DNA of 6,469 nt from Spirochaetaceae bacterium (GTDB taxonomy: Bacteria > Spirochaetota > Spirochaetia > SZUA-6 > Fen-1364). The DNA lies in assembly GCA_003154555.1 (NCBI GenBank), contig PMDT01000368.1, positions 1 to 6,469 of the forward strand, read 5' to 3'. Shown here piece by piece: positions 3,967-6,469 of the stretch. The notes beneath the pieces were generated by a model. That model ran no database searches. It was not told the origin of the DNA and worked only from the letters and a program-made list of their open reading frames with translations. The position numbers and the translations under genes were made by a program. Within the stretch, counting starts at the first letter, position 1, and every line of letters starts with the position of its first letter.

Positions 3967-6469
3967 TCACTTCACGGGAACCTGCGGGAGCTCGAACTTC
4001 ACGTAGAGGTTGTCACGGTCCACCGTCGGGTGCTGCAGGTTGTCGCTGATCTTCGGCACCGCGGCGGAGACATAGGCGCGCAGCTCGTCGGTGGAGACGG
4101 CGCCGTCGCCGTCGACATCCGCCGCCTTCGAGCTGAGCGCCTCCTTGATCTTCGTTGTGAAGTACCCGTTCTGATACTCATCGCTCTCGAAGGACGACTC
4201 GCTGCCGAGGCAGCTGGAGAAGACGATGGCCCCGGAGCGCCGCACGAGGTCATTGCAGATGTAGCGGTCCTTGGCGCGCAGGACGCTCGGGGCCATCTTC
4301 ACGATGCCCAGGCCCCTGCCGAGCGCGTCCTTCCTGATGACCCGCGCGCCGGCGCCGGGCTCCCCGCCCGCCGGGGACGCCTGCTCCTCGTCGAGCTCCC
4401 CCGATTCGCAGGTGTCCATCAGGAAGAGCTTCCTGCGGGGGCCGATCCCCTGGAGCAGCCCCTCGATGAGATCGAAGTCAGCCGCCGTCCCCGCGAGGTT
4501 GGAGAGTTCGGCGTCCCAGGTCACATAGTAGTACGTGGCCACGGGATCCGTGCCGTGCACCCCGTGCCCCGCGATGAAGAGCACGAGCACGTCCTCGGGC
4601 TTCGCGGAGGAGAGGAAGTCTTTTGCGCGCCTGATGTTGCCCACCGTCACCTTCGAGTCGGTGAGCGTCAGCGTGTGGATGGCGCGGAAAGCTCCCGTCA
4701 TCTTCTTGAAGGCCGCCTCCAGGTCCCTGGCGTCCTTTGCCGCGTAGGAGAGGTCGTTGATCTGCGGGCTGCGGTAGTCAGACACGCCCATCCCCAAATA
4801 GTACAAGTCCCCGCGCTCCACGGCATTGTACTCGGCGTAGCGGAGGGCGCGGAAGGACTCCACACCTTTCTCGTTCATGCAGGAGACCTCGATCTTGTTC
4901 TGCCCCGGGGTGAGCTCCATCTTCTCCGCGAAGTCGAGCCTCCCCGGCGGGACGGAGCGGCCATACGCCCCGAGGATGGGCACGCCGTTGATCCAGATGT
5001 TGTAGCTGAGGATCCTGTGCCCCGGGTCCCGCAGGGAGAAGCGGATCTCCGCGCTCTTCCCGTCCACGCGCATGTCCGTTATCTGCGCCAGGGGCGCCTG
5101 CTCCTCCGTGGAGAGGTCCCCCTCGGCGAGCCCGAGCTTCCGCAGGCGCTTCAGGAAGAGGCTGTGATAGTAGGTGATCTGGTCCTGCGCGCCCAGGCCC
5201 ATCCGCTGCAGGATGATGTCGGGCCTGTTGTTCCTGACCGCGAACTGCTCGATCCCCACGGTTCTGAACCCCCGGCTCATACGGATCAGGTCCCCCCCGT
5301 TGATGGACGCGTCGAAGTAGCCGTCCGGCGTATAGACGATCCATTCGTCGCCCTGGGCGAGCAGGGTGACACACTCCCCGTTTTCCAGGCGGCGGATGAC
5401 GGCGGCATTGTCCATGCCCGCGACAACGTACTCCCCGTCCGCGCTGTACGCGATTGAGCGGATGGAGCTGCCAGGACCCTCGAACGTCTTGAGGAGGCTC
5501 CCCTGCACGTCCCAGACCTTCAGGACGGCGGCGCCCTCCGCGCTCACCGAGGCGGCGGACGCGAACGTCTTGCCGTCGGGGGAGAAGGCCACGCTGACCC
5601 AGGCGCCGGGCTCCGGGAAACGAGTCGTCTTTCCGCTTTCCAGGTCCCAGAGCAACAGGTGGGAAGGCACACCGCTCCAGCCTCCCGTCCCGCAGAGGAG
5701 ACTCCTGCCATCCGGGGAGAAGGCGAGGCTCACGGGCCACTCCTTCTCCAGGGAGAGGCTTTTCACCGGCGTACCATCCGGCTTCCACAGCCTGATCGTG
5801 CCATCATTTGAGCAGGAGGCGATGAGGTCGCCCTTCGGGCTCACGCGCACGTCGTTCACCTTTTCCGTGTGGCCCTCGAGCACCTTGAGGCCGGATCCGT
5901 CGGTGTTCCAGGCGATCACCGAACCATCGTCCGACGCCGACGCGAGCTGCGAGCCGTCCGGGGAGAACGCCACGTCATTTACCTGCCGGTCGTGCGCCCT
6001 GAAGGCGCGCACGAGCGAGCCTTTCAGGTCCCACAGCGCAGCCAGCCGGTCCGTGGACGCGGTCGCGATGGATTGGCCATCGGGTGAGAACGCCATTCCC
6101 TCCACGGAGGAGAACTCCTTTCCATCGGGGTTGCAGGAGAAAGCCTTCTTCAGCGACAGGTCGGGGCCCCAGATCGCGACCTTCCCGTCCAGGGATCCGG
6201 CCGCAAAGAACCCTCCGCGCGGCGACGCCGCCACAACGTTGACCGTCCGCTTGCGCCAGTCCGCCTCCGCTGCCAGGGTGCCATCCGTCTTCCAGACGCT
6301 CAGGCCGAGGTACGTGGAGACGGCCAGGAACTCCCCGTCGGGGGACAAAGCGGCGGCCCGAAGGCCGTCAGCCGCCGTGATGGCGCCGAGGAGAGTCCCC
6401 TCAAGACTCCACGCGCGGATGTCCCCCAGCCTGTCCGCAGTCACTAGGCATCGCCCGTTCGGGGAGAAC
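3967..6469 (-). CDS. WD40-repeat caspase-like (C14) protease with EF-hand, 5'-incomplete
   Basis: The gene runs off the window: the frame is open to 6468 and upstream of the GTG at 6444 still reads FSPNGRCLV, a WD-repeat motif, so the true start lies outside. Numbering from that GTG (825 residues), positions 1-360 hold eight WD40-type repeats with SPDG-like turns near 33, 73, 119, 160, 202, 242, 287 and 333. Positions about 365-540 are a linker with a beta-sandwich-like part (SYNIWINGVPI, LTPGQNKIEVSC). Positions about 545-760 are a caspase-fold domain: strand GDLYYLGMGVSDY, LSYAAKDARDLEAAF, catalytic H627 in VLFIAGHGVHG and C679 in LFLMDTCESG. Residues 776-787 form a 12-residue EF-hand loop, DVDGDGAVSTDE. 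The product is probably a soluble cysteine protease whose propeller binds a partner. D677 beside the Cys suggests cleavage after Arg or Lys, as in metacaspases (inference). The DNA is more GC-rich than its neighbours. Confidence 0.92.
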   Translation of the reverse strand, partial: FSPNGRCLVTADRLGDIRAWSLEGTLLGAITAADGLRAAALSPDGEFLAVSTYLGLSVWKTDGTLAAEADWRKRTVNVVAASPRGGFFAAGSLDGKVAIWGPDLSLKKAFSCNPDGKEFSSVEGMAFSPDGQSIATASTDRLAALWDLKGSLVRAFRAHDRQVNDVAFSPDGSQLASASDDGSVIAWNTDGSGLKVLEGHTEKVNDVRVSPKGDLIASCSNDGTIRLWKPDGTPVKSLSLEKEWPVSLAFSPDGRSLLCGTGGWSGVPSHLLLWDLESGKTTRFPEPGAWVSVAFSPDGKTFASAASVSAEGAAVLKVWDVQGSLLKTFEGPGSSIRSIAYSADGEYVVAGMDNAAVIRRLENGECVTLLAQGDEWIVYTPDGYFDASINGGDLIRMSRGFRTVGIEQFAVRNNRPDIILQRMGLGAQDQITYYHSLFLKRLRKLGLAEGDLSTEEQAPLAQITDMRVDGKSAEIRFSLRDPGHRILSYNIWINGVPILGAYGRSVPPGRLDFAEKMELTPGQNKIEVSCMNEKGVESFRALRYAEYNAVERGDLYYLGMGVSDYRSPQINDLSYAAKDARDLEAAFKKMTGAFRAIHTLTLTDSKVTVGNIRRAKDFLSSAKPEDVLVLFIAGHGVHGTDPVATYYYVTWDAELSNLAGTAADFDLIEGLLQGIGPRRKLFLMDTCESGELDEEQASPAGGEPGAGARVIRKDALGRGLGIVKMAPSVLRAKDRYICNDLVRRSGAIVFSSCLGSESSFESDEYQNGYFTTKIKEALSSKAADVDGDGAVSTDELRAYVSAAVPKISDNLQHPTVDRDNLYVKFELPQVPVK

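Noticed and set aside
4030..5457. Long plus-strand open frame (475 codons) inside the caspase gene
   Set aside because: It lies wholly antisense to a gene with clear WD40 and caspase motifs. Long antisense frames are expected in GC-rich DNA, and the translation is low-complexity (Val, Arg, Glu, Leu, Asp) with no domain.
4778..5788. Minus-strand frame of 336 codons overlapping the caspase gene
   Set aside because: Frame-shifted shadow of the same strand, rich in Arg, Gly and Pro, with no recognisable motif.
5560..6469. DNA-level recurring CCGTCCGGGGAGAA-like words as a repeat array or CRISPR
   Set aside because: They are the codons for the FSPDG turn of successive WD40 blades, irregularly spaced and degenerate.

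Overview
This window looks like an accessory region of a moderately GC-rich bacterium. Several small mobile or plasmid-like units lie side by side, and a long, more GC-rich protease gene runs off the right edge. The host cannot be fixed from the sequence. The tyrosine recombinase, ORF6N protein, RelE-type toxin and WD40-caspase are all of kinds common in spirochaetes, deltaproteobacteria and related environmental lineages, but that placement is a guess. No rRNA, tRNA or CRISPR array was seen.

Left part (1-2250, plus strand). A tyrosine recombinase with a full catalytic set (151-1305) is followed after 40 bp by an ORF6N-domain gene (1346-1825), probably in one operon ending at a GC-rich intrinsic terminator (about 1833-1888). 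The gap between the two genes holds a perfect 15-bp palindrome. Nearly the same sequence recurs inside the ORF6N coding region. Two short open frames follow (1916-2053 and 2056-2247); the second has a helix-turn-helix look. Two GGTACC palindromes 12 bp apart lie upstream of the recombinase.

Middle (about 2340-2922). This is the remnant of an insertion sequence on the minus strand. It keeps the N-terminal third or so of a transposase with no catalytic domain, plus one IS end carrying two direct copies of a 22-23 bp motif. About 10 bp beyond that end is the promoter of a type II toxin-antitoxin operon. Two TGTACA boxes 12 bp apart sit between its -35 and -10, the core and spacing of YefM-type operators. 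The operon encodes a Phd/YefM-type antitoxin (3020-3400) and a RelE/ParE-type toxin (3285-3596), whose frames overlap by an unusual 116 bp.

Right part (3597-6469). A 370-bp stretch separates the toxin-antitoxin genes from a convergent minus-strand gene. It holds one possible 47-codon minus-strand frame and a hairpin that reads as a terminator on the minus strand. The last gene is 5'-incomplete (at least 833 codons). It encodes a WD40 beta-propeller, a beta-rich linker, a caspase-like C14 domain with His and Cys motifs, and a canonical EF-hand loop near the C-terminus.

Functional reading. The recombinase suggests the region is or was an integrating element. The ORF6N gene may regulate itself through its palindromes, the toxin-antitoxin pair would stabilise the island, and the WD40-caspase is a plausible sensor-protease of the signalling or conflict type. 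Whether the caspase belongs to the same element is not shown by this window.
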